Counted from the first letter of the stretch, positions 35,383 to 45,068 are shown. The stretch: DNA of 64,000 nt from CALCLY01 sp900552775 (GCA_937966555.1 CALCLY010000017.1:124001-188000); one strand, 5' to 3'. The notes: generated by a model not told the origin, from the sequence alone. Numbers and translations are program-made.

Positions 35383-35819
35383 AATTTATTTTCCGCCTCC
35401 AAAATCTCATTCAGATTTTTCTCAATAATATCCGTTGCCTCCGAAAACGCTTTACGAAGATCGTCATCCATATTCAAGAACATTCTCTCTGTAAAGGCTT
35501 TCTGAAGTTTTCGCCCGCGCTCAATAATCGGCTTTGCTTTATCGGTACATATAAGGCCCGTTTTACGCCGATCTCCTTCCACCTGCTTTCTGAGAAGATA
35601 CCCTTCTCGGACAAGCCTTTCAACATTTACCGATACAAGATTTGCCTTAATCCGCCGTATTTCCACTATTTCGCCGGCAGTGTTATAGTTCGGGTTGTTG
35701 CCGAGAAACATCAGAATGTCAAACGCTGTCTGCGACAGTTCTAACTCTTTGCATAGTGGCTTGCACATCGCATTGTATGCCCGGGAAATCTTTCTTGAAA
35801 CTTCTATGCTTAAATTCAC
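35379..35819 (-). CDS. MarR-family regulator
   Basis: 146-residue winged-helix regulator. LELSQTAFDILMFLGNNP, NTAGEIVEIRRIKANLVSVNVERLV (recognition helix region) and YLLRKQVEGDRRKTGL (wing) are typical of MarR. Start is GTG 35819 with GAGGTGA upstream. It is first in the operon with the TauE/SafE exporter and probably controls it through the palindrome in its own promoter. Confidence 0.9.
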   Translation of the reverse strand: MNLSIEVSRKISRAYNAMCKPLCKELELSQTAFDILMFLGNNPNYNTAGEIVEIRRIKANLVSVNVERLVREGYLLRKQVEGDRRKTGLICTDKAKPIIERGRKLQKAFTERMFLNMDDDLRKAFSEATDIIEKNLNEILEAENKL

Positions 35820-35865
35820 ACTCTGTCACCTCATACTTCATATTTGAATTGTTCATTTTTGAAGT

Positions 35866-35894
35866 ATTGTATCACAATTTATATGAATTGTCAA
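35866..35894 (-). promoter_or_regulatory. Promoter of marR-tauE with MarR operator
   Basis: Minus-strand TTGACA (35889-35894), 17-bp spacer, TACAAT (35866-35871). An inverted repeat ACAATT-N6-AATTGT at 35874-35891 fills the spacer and is the likely MarR operator. Confidence 0.75.
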
Positions 35895-36016
35895 GAGCGT
35901 ATCGATAAATGACAATTTTTTAATTTGCGTAATTAAGCTATATTCCTTAATTTCAATGCCGTTATAAGCCGCAATTGCAAGTAAACACCTTTCATAGCGG
36001 CAATGTGCAGGCAAAA

Positions 36017-36062
36017 AAGAACCCCACAGATGCACCGTTTTGGTTTCTCTGTGGGGTTCTTG
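36017..36062. terminator. Hairpin after recombinase remnant
   Basis: Stem AAGAACCCCACAGA/TCTGTGGGGTTCTT (36019-36032 with 36049-36062) with T-rich minus-strand exit. It lies immediately 3' of the recombinase tail and looks like the original element terminator. Confidence 0.7.
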
Positions 36063-36063
36063 T

Positions 36064-36190
36064 TTATACAATAGACCACTTGATTTCTGTTCCGCCTTTG
36101 AACTTAAAAACGATATGTTCTTTGGAGTATATCGTCATTGATTCTATCACCGCATTCCAAAGTCCGGTATCAAAATCCGTAATCAAGTGC
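36064..36190 (-). pseudogene. C-terminal tail of a large serine recombinase
   Basis: A minus-strand frame reads LITDFDTGLWNAVIESMTI, then VFKFKGGTEIKWSIV and stops at 36064. This FDxxLW...VxxxxVFxFxxGTEI pattern is typical of the last 40 residues of large serine recombinases of Clostridia elements (family knowledge, by eye). No catalytic domain is present. It is joined out of frame to the polyvalent-protein fragment upstream. Confidence 0.55.
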
Positions 36191-36475
36191 TCCTGCTTTA
36201 AGGGGGTTTTTGATAAAAAACTCTTTAAATGCTTCGGCGTTTGCCTCCGCTTCCGTCAGCCCCGCCTTTATAAGCTCTCTTATATATGCGCTGTATTCGG
36301 ATTGTTCCCCCATTAAAAAGCCGTCCGAAATTCTTTGCGCAACCTCCGTTAAAGCCTCCTCCGTGAATTCGCTGCCCGCTCTTTTCATCGCTTCTTTAAT
36401 AACTCTTGAAACAGTGCCTCTCGGTTTTCCCAAAAGCGCAAACCATTTTTTGCTACCGAGACACTCGGCAAGCAC
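36170..36475 (-). pseudogene. Polyvalent-protein fragment (scar of an element)
   Basis: 101 residues with AGSEFTEEALTEVAQRISDG, then SAYIRELIKAGLTEAEANAE, then NPLKAGALDYGF. The segment YIRELIKAGLTEAEANAEAF aligns with YVDALKKQGYGEEDANMKAL in the fragment at 5518-5958, so both derive from the same protein family. It has no start with a ribosome site and both ends are abrupt. Likely left after loss of an element. Confidence 0.6.
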
Positions 36476-36492
36476 CTCCGCCGCTTTTTATA

Positions 36493-36540
36493 CAAAAAGC
36501 CGATATAAAGCTTGAAAAGTTTTCCAACCTTATATCGGCT
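36493..36540 (-). terminator. Terminator of the stalk-domain gene
   Basis: Stem AGCCGATATAA/TTATATCGGCT (11 bp) with five T on the minus strand, about 40 bases after the stop at 36583. Confidence 0.8.
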
Positions 36541-36582
36541 AAAATTTTTATTTGCTTGTTTTAGGTTGATGTATTCAAAAAA

Positions 36583-38778
36583 TCAACCTACTATCTCATC
36601 CGGATCATCATATGCGGTTCTGGCAGGAATGACCCAAATCATCTGAGTATTGTTATCCCACTCAACGCGGCAATCCAGTGCGTCTGTTATATCGCGAAGC
36701 TTAAAATAGTTGTTTCCTTCAATATTATAGCAGGTTGCCTTAATCGGCACACCGTCAAGCGTTAAAAATGCCGATGATGAAAAAGCGGTTCTTTCAGCGC
36801 CGTCACCCGGTGTTAATTCACCGCCTGCCGATGTGTAATCATAAAAGCTCAGCATATCAATAGAATTTGTTGCGCCGTCATACTTAATGTCAAAAGATTT
36901 AATGGTTCCGTCAAGGATTTTTGCAATATCTCTGAGCTTAAAGTAGTTGTTGTCATCAATGTTGTATGCGACGGTATTATATTTGAGGCCGTCCAGGCAA
37001 ACAGTCTGCGTTTTTGCAACGGAGTTTTTGCTGAATCCGTTTCCGGGATAATAGGTAAATGTATCTTGCTTATCATCCTCGTGAACAAGATAGCGAATCT
37101 CACCGTTATAGAAAATAGTGTAGATTTTTCCCGTTATAATCCATGGATCTATATCGGAAGGATCTACTCCGGGGATATCCAGCATATCCGCGTCACGGTC
37201 AAAGGAAAATTCCTCAATACCGTATACATTTACCCATTCTTTGTCGTGTATTTTATTGATATCACCGTTGTTTGAAAGAACCCACTTGCTGTACTCTGTC
37301 ATCTTATCCATATCAGCGTTGATATATCCGTAACGGTAATTTTTCAGCTTTGCAATCCCTTCCGCCGAATAGGTCAGTGCGCCCCATTCGCCCCAAGGCG
37401 TATCTACGGACAGAACGCCGATAGGTGCACCGAGCGCTGCCGTATCCGCTGCGGACAGGGTTTTTGTGAATTCATCGAGATTGCTTGTCGGAATGTAACA
37501 TATCTTTGAATTAAACCAGATTTTTGAGTTTGTTCCGTCATAGTCTTTCTCGATAACGTCGATTGCCGCACCTTTTTTAACTGAGCCGACAACGTAAGTT
37601 CCGTCAGAAATATCACAGTCTACGGCCGCTATTGCTTTATACTGAGTTGTCGGTTTTTCAGTGTTTGCAAGCTGCATATTCACATACTTTGAGTTAACAT
37701 AATAAAGACCTTTTTTATAGTAAATCTTATAATGGCCGTTCTGCGGAGCGGCATCTGCAATCTGAACCGACTGGTTGATTTTAATAATGCCCGATTTTAC
37801 ATAATCCTTATCATCGGGAGTGGTCTTAACCATCAAAAGACCTGTTGCCTTGCCTACACCCTCGATTTTCGGAGGCGTTGTTACCTGATTGTTAATATCT
37901 AAAATATAACAATTTTTTCTCGGTAGAAAATATACGGCAGGCTTCCAGCTTGTGAAGGCAGTACCGTCTTTCTCGCCGCACTGTCTGATTGTGCCGCGGG
38001 ATTCGTCAACGCCGCCCTCGCTCCATATGGCAACCCAATCCTCGTTATAGGCAACAACTTCAAATTCATTCGTTGTTGTAGCATAAAACGCTGTGTTAGC
38101 GTTTGCTTCCGTTCTGCTCTTTTCGGCAAACGGAGGGTCATACCCTATCGCTTTGAGCTCATCAAGTCTTCTGGAATGATAGTTAATCGGAGGATTGCCG
38201 GGATAAAACGAGGCTTTTACCGAACCGATTTTTCCATTATCACCTATATGTACAATAGCCATTCCCACAAGCGGCAATGACGCGGGACGGTCGTGTCTTA
38301 CCCATTCCGTCGGCACCTTAGCATAAAAATTTCTTTCTTTGCCCTCGGTTGTTTTACTTCCGCCGTATATGTAATCGGAAAGAAATGTCATTTCTATCGC
38401 GTGCTGATACTTGTCGGTATCGGAAGACGCCCATTGTTTGTTTAACTCTTTTTCGGCAGTCTTGCCGGCTTCAAGTATCGGTGTTGTTTCCCGGGCCGTT
38501 GTATAAGCCAAGATATATCCAACTGTGCCGTCCGAAAGCTGGATTTTATGAAATTTTCTGTTGTCCTCTCCGACTACATAGGCCTCCAAAACCGTCACTC
38601 TGGTTCCTTTGCTGACTTCGGTTATGCCCCCTGAATAAGCGGGGGTTTTAGTAACATTTACAGTACCGCCGTATACAACATAGGCAGTATCGCCCGCCTT
38701 AAGTTCGGCTGCAAACGCCGTTAAACCGGTTGCCGTAAGCAGCATACAGAGCAATACGCATAAAACTTTTCTTCTCAT
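36583..38778 (-). CDS. Secreted protein with SH3-like and copper-amine-oxidase-N-like stalk domains
   Basis: 731 residues. A signal peptide (KVLCVLLCMLLTATGLTAFA) is followed by an SH3b-like domain (VNVTKTPAYSGGITEVSKGT), a long middle part of unknown fold (NFYAKVPTEWVRHDRPASLP, WGEWGALTYSAEG), and two C-terminal repeats of the copper-amine-oxidase-N-like stalk type: NTVAYNIDDNNYFKLRDIA and ATCYNIEGNNYFKLRDITD. Such repeats are common on exported Clostridia proteins, where they probably bind the cell wall. The middle part suggests recognition of an external ligand, but no catalytic motif is visible. Exact role unknown. Confidence 0.8.
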   Translation of the reverse strand: MRRKVLCVLLCMLLTATGLTAFAAELKAGDTAYVVYGGTVNVTKTPAYSGGITEVSKGTRVTVLEAYVVGEDNRKFHKIQLSDGTVGYILAYTTARETTPILEAGKTAEKELNKQWASSDTDKYQHAIEMTFLSDYIYGGSKTTEGKERNFYAKVPTEWVRHDRPASLPLVGMAIVHIGDNGKIGSVKASFYPGNPPINYHSRRLDELKAIGYDPPFAEKSRTEANANTAFYATTTNEFEVVAYNEDWVAIWSEGGVDESRGTIRQCGEKDGTAFTSWKPAVYFLPRKNCYILDINNQVTTPPKIEGVGKATGLLMVKTTPDDKDYVKSGIIKINQSVQIADAAPQNGHYKIYYKKGLYYVNSKYVNMQLANTEKPTTQYKAIAAVDCDISDGTYVVGSVKKGAAIDVIEKDYDGTNSKIWFNSKICYIPTSNLDEFTKTLSAADTAALGAPIGVLSVDTPWGEWGALTYSAEGIAKLKNYRYGYINADMDKMTEYSKWVLSNNGDINKIHDKEWVNVYGIEEFSFDRDADMLDIPGVDPSDIDPWIITGKIYTIFYNGEIRYLVHEDDKQDTFTYYPGNGFSKNSVAKTQTVCLDGLKYNTVAYNIDDNNYFKLRDIAKILDGTIKSFDIKYDGATNSIDMLSFYDYTSAGGELTPGDGAERTAFSSSAFLTLDGVPIKATCYNIEGNNYFKLRDITDALDCRVEWDNNTQMIWVIPARTAYDDPDEIVG

Positions 38779-38881
38779 GCTGAAATCTCCTCACATTCCA
38801 TATTTTTTATATATTTATTATATACCGTACACCAATGTACGATGCAATACATTTTGAAATTTTTTCTTATAAAATTAAAAC

Positions 38882-38921
38882 AAAGGCTTGCTGCAAAACT
38901 ATTATTTTTGTGCAAGCCTTT
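38882..38921. terminator. Terminator near feoA
   Basis: Stem AAAGGCTTGC/GCAAGCCTTT (10 bp), just after the feoA-like stop on the minus strand; T-rich on both exits. Confidence 0.65.
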
Positions 38922-38926
38922 TTGTT

Positions 38927-39163
38927 TCATTTTTTTATCATTATCTGATTTGCATTTTCCTTTCTCACCGCTATTACACTTCCGCGCACAGCGTACGCTG
39001 TAAGTCCGCCGCCAATACTTCTGAAAAGCGGCACAACATAAGTGTTTTCCGCCATTCCCAGATCGAGCAAACGGCGTTTATATTCCCGCTCACAAAGAAT
39101 TTGCGAAATCTTCGCTTTTCGACCGAGCGGTACCTCCGAAAGAGGAGTATACAAAAGGCTCAT
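38927..39163 (-). CDS. FeoA-like domain protein
   Basis: 78-residue stand-alone FeoA (SH3-like) protein: GRKAKISQILCEREYKRRLL, DLGMAENTYVVPLFRS and YAVRGSVIAVRKENANQIMI match the fold core. FeoA proteins assist the FeoB ferrous-iron transporter, but no feoB is within the window, so it may act on another transporter or be regulatory. AAGGAGC lies upstream of the ATG. Confidence 0.85.
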   Translation of the reverse strand: MSLLYTPLSEVPLGRKAKISQILCEREYKRRLLDLGMAENTYVVPLFRSIGGGLTAYAVRGSVIAVRKENANQIMIKK

Positions 39164-39221
39164 ATTTTCAGCTCCTTCCGTATATAATATGTGTCTCCGC
39201 CGAAATCTGTTAAGAAAAGAA

Positions 39222-41210
39222 CTACTCCAATGACCTTAACAATTCCTTTTCAATTATAAGGCGCAGCGCAAATACGCGCTCCGTATAGCCGAATTTAATA
39301 TGAATATTTTCTTTTGTCACATTTGTCACCGTTCCTTCGCCGAACTCATTATGAAAAACATGTTCACCGCATGAAAACGGGCATAAAACATTCTCGCTTC
39401 CCGAGATTTCTCCGAGAAAGCTCTGCCTTTTTCCTCCGACTTTAAAAACCGTCAGATTGTTCCGCGCCCTTGTAATTCCCACATAGAAAAGCCGCCGTTC
39501 TTCTTCGTAATCTTTGTAAGATTCCGTTTCTGCAGGTAAAATTCCGTCAAATACATCAATTAAAAAAACATTGTCATATTCAAGTCCTTTGCTTGAATGA
39601 ATTGTTGAAATCCAAAAGGGACTTTTGTTCTCAAAGCCGGCATCAATATATTTTTTCAGAAAACGAAGCCTTTCTATCAATTCGCCGATACTTTTTTCTC
39701 TTTTTGAAAGCATCATAAGAATTTCAGCCTTGTTTTTTTCTGCCGGCGAATTTTTAATATACTCAGAATATCCGCTACCGTATATAATCGAGGAAACGGC
39801 GTCCCCGGCACTTCTGAATTTAAGCGATTCGCAAAGCCTTGCAAATGCGCTTATTCTCTTGCGCGTTTCGTAATTCAAATCACCCGTTTTCAAAAGTGTT
39901 TTAAATATATCTCCGCCGTCCGCCGTCCGCACGGCGTTCATCGCATCCTCCTTTTTCACATACATATTAAGCTTGTAGTAAACACGCTTAAAACTTTTTC
40001 CGTCACACGGATTTAAAATAAGCTTCAGAATTGAAATTATATCCAAAACAGTTTTATTTGTAAAAAAAGATGTGTCTGTTCTTCTGCATGAAAACGGAAT
40101 ATTTTCGCGCAGTAAAATATCTATAAGCGGCAACGCACTGTCATTGTCGCGATACAAAACACCCGTGCGCACAGTGCATATTTCAGCTTCATGCGCCAGA
40201 TACAAACACTGATCATATCTCGATTTTGCATTTATTATTTCAAATCCGCCATCTTCTTTTCTTGACGAAATCAGCCTTTTTGCATGCCGCAATTTATTTT
40301 TTATGATGAAACTTTCGGCACGTTCAACAATAGTCGGAACAGAACGAAAATTTGTTTCCATTTTAAAAACTCGTGCACCGCTGTATCTTTTCTCAAACTC
40401 CGTCAGCGCATCCGGGTAAGCACCGCGAAAAGCATATATACTTTGGTCTTCATCTCCGACCATAAAAATTTTGTCCGCATTTTGTGCCAGCAGCACAATA
40501 ATCTCATGCTGAATAAAAGACGTATCCTGCGCCTCATCTACAAGAATATTTTTATATTTGCTTGTAAACGCACGCAGTACAGAAGGGTATTTTTTTAAAA
40601 TTTTCAGCGCGTATACCATCTGATCATTGTAGTCCATAAGCCTGTTTTGAATCAGAATTTCATTATAGCGTTCAAATGCCGAATAGAGATCTGCCCCGTA
40701 ATATTTTTGCTTTTTTATTTCATCTGTGTCAAGATTCATATTCTTAGCATATGAAATTGCGGTTTCCAGTTCACCTATTGCATTTTCGGAAGGATATTCA
40801 TATCCCGGGTTAAGCTCTCTGTAAATGTCCGCTAAAATCCGGGCTTTCTTTTTTTCGTCCGAAAGAACACTAAAGGCTTTTCTGCCGCTTTGCCGCTCAT
40901 ACTCCATAATAATTTTCTGGGCAATGCCGTTTATTGTTCTGAATTCAGCATGTCTTGCCAATTCATCGCCGAAAAATTTTGCAAATCTCCGTTTCATATC
41001 CTCTGCCGCAGCCACAGTATATGTAAGCACCAATATGCTCTCCGGACGCACACCGAGTTCTAAAATCATATAGCCTATCCGCGCCGTTAAAACAGTTGTT
41101 TTTCCGCTTCCGGGCACAGCAAGCAAAAGTGCTGTTCTTCCGTTATACTCAACCGCACTTTTTTGCGAATCATTCAAATTAATCGGTAGTTTTTCAAAAA
41201 AATTTTCCAT
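39222..41210 (-). CDS. UvrD/Rep-family DNA helicase
   Basis: Superfamily 1A 3'-5' helicase of 662 residues. It has the Q motif LNDSQKSAVEY, Walker A AVPGSGKTTVLTARI, motif Ia VLTYTVAAAEDM, Walker B ILVDEAQDTSF, motif III GDEDQSIYAFRGA, motif V STIHSSKGLEYDNVFLID and motif VI RRLFYVGITRARNNL. The C-terminus (HNEFGEGTVTNVTKENIHIKF) is the small Tudor-like domain found in PcrA, thought to contact RNA polymerase. It is shorter than PcrA (about 720-740). Likely role in repair and conflict removal. Confidence 0.9.
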   Translation of the reverse strand: MENFFEKLPINLNDSQKSAVEYNGRTALLLAVPGSGKTTVLTARIGYMILELGVRPESILVLTYTVAAAEDMKRRFAKFFGDELARHAEFRTINGIAQKIIMEYERQSGRKAFSVLSDEKKKARILADIYRELNPGYEYPSENAIGELETAISYAKNMNLDTDEIKKQKYYGADLYSAFERYNEILIQNRLMDYNDQMVYALKILKKYPSVLRAFTSKYKNILVDEAQDTSFIQHEIIVLLAQNADKIFMVGDEDQSIYAFRGAYPDALTEFEKRYSGARVFKMETNFRSVPTIVERAESFIIKNKLRHAKRLISSRKEDGGFEIINAKSRYDQCLYLAHEAEICTVRTGVLYRDNDSALPLIDILLRENIPFSCRRTDTSFFTNKTVLDIISILKLILNPCDGKSFKRVYYKLNMYVKKEDAMNAVRTADGGDIFKTLLKTGDLNYETRKRISAFARLCESLKFRSAGDAVSSIIYGSGYSEYIKNSPAEKNKAEILMMLSKREKSIGELIERLRFLKKYIDAGFENKSPFWISTIHSSKGLEYDNVFLIDVFDGILPAETESYKDYEEERRLFYVGITRARNNLTVFKVGGKRQSFLGEISGSENVLCPFSCGEHVFHNEFGEGTVTNVTKENIHIKFGYTERVFALRLIIEKELLRSLE

Positions 41211-41510
41211 TTATTACTTCTTTTTTCCACGCTCCGCTGACATAAAATATAACAGCGCACAAAAGCGATGCCGCTGACGCCACGGGCGCGCCGATACCTA
41301 TGCCGCACATTCCCATACCTTCATGCATTCCGAAAAAATATGCCGCCGGCACGCGTACTATTATCGAAGAGATCATTCCGTTTACCATTGAAAACATCGT
41401 ATGTCCGGCACCCAGATTCTGCGCCGCCATAGCAGACACCGCCGAACTTATCGCCACTGCCGGCATTATTGTAAATCCGTTTAAATTAAGAATCCGCACC
41501 AAGACTTCCG
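41194..41510 (-). pseudogene. MATE-family transporter, C-terminal remnant
   Basis: About 102 residues reading FTIMPAVAISSAVSAMAAQN, LGAGHTMFSMVNGMISSI and RVPAAYFFGMHEGMG, which matches the interior and last helices of multidrug MATE exporters (normally about 450 residues). The 5' two thirds are missing; the sequence begins where the M64-type peptidase gene ends. The 3' end overlaps the helicase start by 17 bases. Not functional. Confidence 0.75.
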
Positions 41511-44500
41511 ATATGCAAAGCCTTATATATCGGTTTTATATTTCCCATGCCTTCAAAGGCAAATGCTTTGATTTCGGTCTGCTTCGTCAAATCCTTTTCC
41601 GTTACAGTGACGGCGTCTGTTTTGAGTATATCATATGCCTCTTTCTCTTCGGATACGGCAAGCGCTTCAAGCGCTCCGTTTACATACTTTGCAATGACAA
41701 CTGCCGCTGTTTTCCGTTCTTTGGTCAAAACAAGTCTCGCCTTATACGCACCCGCCTTTAATATTTTATCGGCAGGCGTGCCGTTTTCATCCGTAATAGC
41801 AAAGGGCGTATCCGGAGTGAATGTCCACACGCCCGTAAACCTTACAACAGCGCCGTCCGCTTTGCCCGTCCAGCCGCTGAAGGTCCACTTGCCCGTAAGA
41901 CTGCCCTTGTTTGCGTATGATACGGACTGATTTGTATATTCGGTATCCATTGCCGCAAGCGCATCGGCTTCACTTTGGTAGGTCATATTGTCGTGCGGCA
42001 GAGTCTCGCCGTCCGGGAACTCCTCTCCCCAGTCATACTCCGTTTTAAATCCGGCGGGCGGCACCGGCTTTTCCTTATAATAATATGTAATCGTAAGACC
42101 GTCTGCGCCGACTGTTTCGCCGAGATTTACAGCTTCGGAAAATATGCAGCCGTTCAGCGTTTCAAGCGGCTGATAATCCGCTTTGGCGCCGACAACGGCG
42201 GGAATTACTGTCGGCACGGTGTTAGGGACATTGCCTCCGTCCTCCAATTTATATTCGATGGTAACGCTTGTATATACCGCGTTTTCCGTACCGTCATCCG
42301 CAAGTGTTCTGCCCGTTTCATCCACCACCGCAAAGCCGACTGTATCACCGTTTCGCAAAACGGCATTATCGGGAATTTTATAGACAAGTGAACAGTTTAC
42401 AAGTCCCGAATCAAAGTCGCTGCCGTAGTAATCAAAAGCTTTTTTCGGCCAGAATTTGGGCTTCTCGCTCCAGACGGGAACGGTGAAGCGTTTCTCCGCC
42501 GAAATCTCCGTGCCGTCCGCCGCGGTCGCTTTCGTACCGTCGGCGTGCTTTATCCAAAGCCGCAGCGTAACCTCCTTCTCCTTTGTATCGGAGAGATTCT
42601 GCACTATGGTGCGCAGCTCAATCTCCCTGCCCTTCATGTCTGGCGTAAATCGGCTTTTGCCCGTTCCGCTCAAAAGGCGGCTGCTGCGGTCGGCTTCAAA
42701 TTGCGAATAACCGCTGCTGTTTGCAGCCTCAAAGGCAGATGAGTCCTCGGAAGGGTTTCTGTATTTCCCCGTATACTCCTTCACCTCGGGGACGGCAAGG
42801 TACAAATCATCCGGATTTGCAACCAGCTGACTCATGCGTTTTGTGCCCTGAAGCTTGCACACCTCGCACAATTGATTTCTTGTATTCTCACGCATAAGAC
42901 ACATACGGCTTGAATTGAAGGAGTATGAATTGTCCGCGTGCGGACATGAATATGTAGAGCGAAAGCCGAGCATATTTTTCCATTTTACCAAGCCGGGATT
43001 GCCCGTGTGCGACATATTGAGCGATGAACGGTATGCTTCCTCGGATATAGGGCTGTAGCTTGTTGCGTACTCGTCGCCCAAATGTAAAATTCCGTGCCCG
43101 AGCTCGTGCCTTAAGATAAACGGCGAGTAATTGCTGTCCGACGGCGCAACAATATAATGTATGCCGCTTTTAATATTGTCATGAGAGCCCCCGAAATAAT
43201 CTCCGCTGTTTGCAAGCACAATAAATTGATTTATGTGTTCGTAGACATAGTGATACGGAGCGTATTCATCTCCCCATATAAACTCGTTGGGATTTGTTGT
43301 TTCCGGAATATGAGCGTCATGTATCTTTTCAATAAAAGCAGGACCTATGCAGCGTTCAAATAAATGATTTTTCAAGCTGCCGTTTATGTTGGTTGACACG
43401 CGTGAATCAACTACGCTGAAAAATGTGCTGCTTCCGCCGTAGCCGTCAATTGACGCCGTGCAGAGTGCGTATACGTTAAAGCGGTCCGACATGCTGCGAT
43501 AAGGCTCATTGCGCAGCACCTCTCTCCACAGCCGCCGTACATCGCCGACAAACTTTGCCTGCTGACTTTTTGTGTAGCCCTCGCCGCAGAATAAAATCAC
43601 CATGTTTTCCGTGTCCCTGCGGGGCTTTTGAATTACATACACGGGAATTGTGGGGTTGGCGTATTTACCGTCCTCGGAATAGAACCCTCCGAGCGTAAGC
43701 TGAATATTTTGGTCTGTATCGACATCCCAGTTTCCGTCACCGGTTTCTCTCTCCGCACCCGAAATTGCAATGCCGTCATCAGGTTTGTCCGGCGCGGAGC
43801 CGATGTAGGGATTCTGCGCCGTGCCGCTGCCGGATAAAACGGTATAATACTCCGCGTCAAGATAAAACGCGGGCCGAACGCCGTAATAGCCTTTATAGGG
43901 AGCGTCGCGCAAAATGTTTCCGTGCGTATCGACATAACGCATATCATGGTTGCAGTCCGTAACGGGAGTCCTAAGCCAGCAGTTCCAATTAAATCCGTTT
44001 TTGTTCTTTGCTATATAATAGCTCCCCAAATTCTTATAAACGCTGTTCAGCTGCCTGACATCAAGCAAAAACACCTTGTCGGTAATGTTTTCGTAATAAG
44101 CTCTGTCAAATCCGTCGGCAACCGTTTGGATATCTGTATTATAAGGCAAATCCGTCCCCGGCGCGTCAATATACCCTGCGCTGTATTCGGGATGAGAAAC
44201 AATCGAGCGCTGTGTTACCGTTTTGATTGCGGAAAGCTCATCCTTATTAAATCCGCTTAAAAAGCCTGCCTTATTGTCATACGAATTTCCGTCGGTTACA
44301 TAACCGGCTTTCGGCGGATTGCCGCAAAGCCACGTTACCGTCTGTTCCGCGGAGTTTAGCCATGAGCGCATATTACTGTCGCGCCAGTGGTTTGAGCCGT
44401 ATTTGCTGCGATAGCCGTTGCGCCTGTGAGAACACGTTGCGGAATTATCGTTTGTCTGTGCGTCATAAGGCAGATAGTCGCAAATCACTCTGTCCGACAG

Positions 44501-44698
44501 CATCAGAGGGCCATTGTCGTCAATATCCGCGCAGCGCCACAAAACCGATTCGTTCTCATATGTGCCGAGACGAATATAGTCTCCGATTTTAATGTTTGCC
44601 CCGGCTCTCTCCGCCGAAGACGGCAACGGCATCATGCAGCATACCATTACCGCAAAAAGCAATACCGACACAGTTACGTTGTTTGCTTTTCGTTTCAT
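41486..44698 (-). CDS. Secreted M64-type metallopeptidase with DUF6273-like N-terminal domain
   Basis: 1070 residues. A signal peptide (VSVLLFAVMVCCMMPLPSSA) is followed by a DUF6273-like domain (IGDYIRLGTYENESVLWRC, CWLRTPVTD, GVRPAFYLDAEY). A peptidase M64-like domain comes next, with LFCGEGYTKSQQAKFVGDV and the zinc site HELGHGILHLGDEY near residue 530. C-terminal parts look like beta-sandwich and SHIRT/InlB-like stalk modules (TGKWTFSGWTGKADG). ATG 44698 has AAGGAGAG just upstream. Family knowledge: M64 enzymes include IgA peptidases; the target here is unknown. No cell-wall sorting signal is seen, and the last residues come from the MATE remnant. Confidence 0.85.
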   Translation of the reverse strand: MKRKANNVTVSVLLFAVMVCCMMPLPSSAERAGANIKIGDYIRLGTYENESVLWRCADIDDNGPLMLSDRVICDYLPYDAQTNDNSATCSHRRNGYRSKYGSNHWRDSNMRSWLNSAEQTVTWLCGNPPKAGYVTDGNSYDNKAGFLSGFNKDELSAIKTVTQRSIVSHPEYSAGYIDAPGTDLPYNTDIQTVADGFDRAYYENITDKVFLLDVRQLNSVYKNLGSYYIAKNKNGFNWNCWLRTPVTDCNHDMRYVDTHGNILRDAPYKGYYGVRPAFYLDAEYYTVLSGSGTAQNPYIGSAPDKPDDGIAISGAERETGDGNWDVDTDQNIQLTLGGFYSEDGKYANPTIPVYVIQKPRRDTENMVILFCGEGYTKSQQAKFVGDVRRLWREVLRNEPYRSMSDRFNVYALCTASIDGYGGSSTFFSVVDSRVSTNINGSLKNHLFERCIGPAFIEKIHDAHIPETTNPNEFIWGDEYAPYHYVYEHINQFIVLANSGDYFGGSHDNIKSGIHYIVAPSDSNYSPFILRHELGHGILHLGDEYATSYSPISEEAYRSSLNMSHTGNPGLVKWKNMLGFRSTYSCPHADNSYSFNSSRMCLMRENTRNQLCEVCKLQGTKRMSQLVANPDDLYLAVPEVKEYTGKYRNPSEDSSAFEAANSSGYSQFEADRSSRLLSGTGKSRFTPDMKGREIELRTIVQNLSDTKEKEVTLRLWIKHADGTKATAADGTEISAEKRFTVPVWSEKPKFWPKKAFDYYGSDFDSGLVNCSLVYKIPDNAVLRNGDTVGFAVVDETGRTLADDGTENAVYTSVTIEYKLEDGGNVPNTVPTVIPAVVGAKADYQPLETLNGCIFSEAVNLGETVGADGLTITYYYKEKPVPPAGFKTEYDWGEEFPDGETLPHDNMTYQSEADALAAMDTEYTNQSVSYANKGSLTGKWTFSGWTGKADGAVVRFTGVWTFTPDTPFAITDENGTPADKILKAGAYKARLVLTKERKTAAVVIAKYVNGALEALAVSEEKEAYDILKTDAVTVTEKDLTKQTEIKAFAFEGMGNIKPIYKALHIGSLGADS

Positions 44699-44704
44699 AG
44701 TCAC

Positions 44705-45068
44705 TCTCCTTGTATTTAAGTTTCTTTACGCAGCTGAAATATATTACTTTTGTTACTGTAATTATACCGTTTATTTTTGCATATGTCAATAAGATAAGTG
44801 ATTTTGATAGCTTGTTTCAATTGCATATCCGGCCGCAACGACCGCCGATGCGCAAAAAAAGAACAGACCTCACGTTTTCGATGAAATCCGTTCTGTAAAA
44901 ACTTTTAATTATTTATACCGCTTTGGACATTATTCTTTCTCCTAAGTATAATATTGTATTTATTTTACCATTTTTCCCTGCCGATTTCAAGCAATCAAAG
45001 CTTTTTCAGCAGGAATCACAATTTACCGTAAAAAAAGCGGCAATTCTATCCGAAATGCCGTCTTTTTA
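44705..45068. other. Intergenic stretch without a supported gene
   Basis: AT-rich sequence between the peptidase and the element genes. I see an imperfect hairpin near 44867-44899 (AGAACAG...CCGTTCT) and a short CGGCA/TGCCG hairpin with T-rich exit near 45033-45067 that could end the recombinase transcript. No promoter or reading frame convinced me. Confidence 0.4.

Noticed and set aside
35853..36071. 72-residue minus-strand frame between marR and the recombinase tail
   Set aside because: It covers the marR promoter, operator and an element terminator hairpin.
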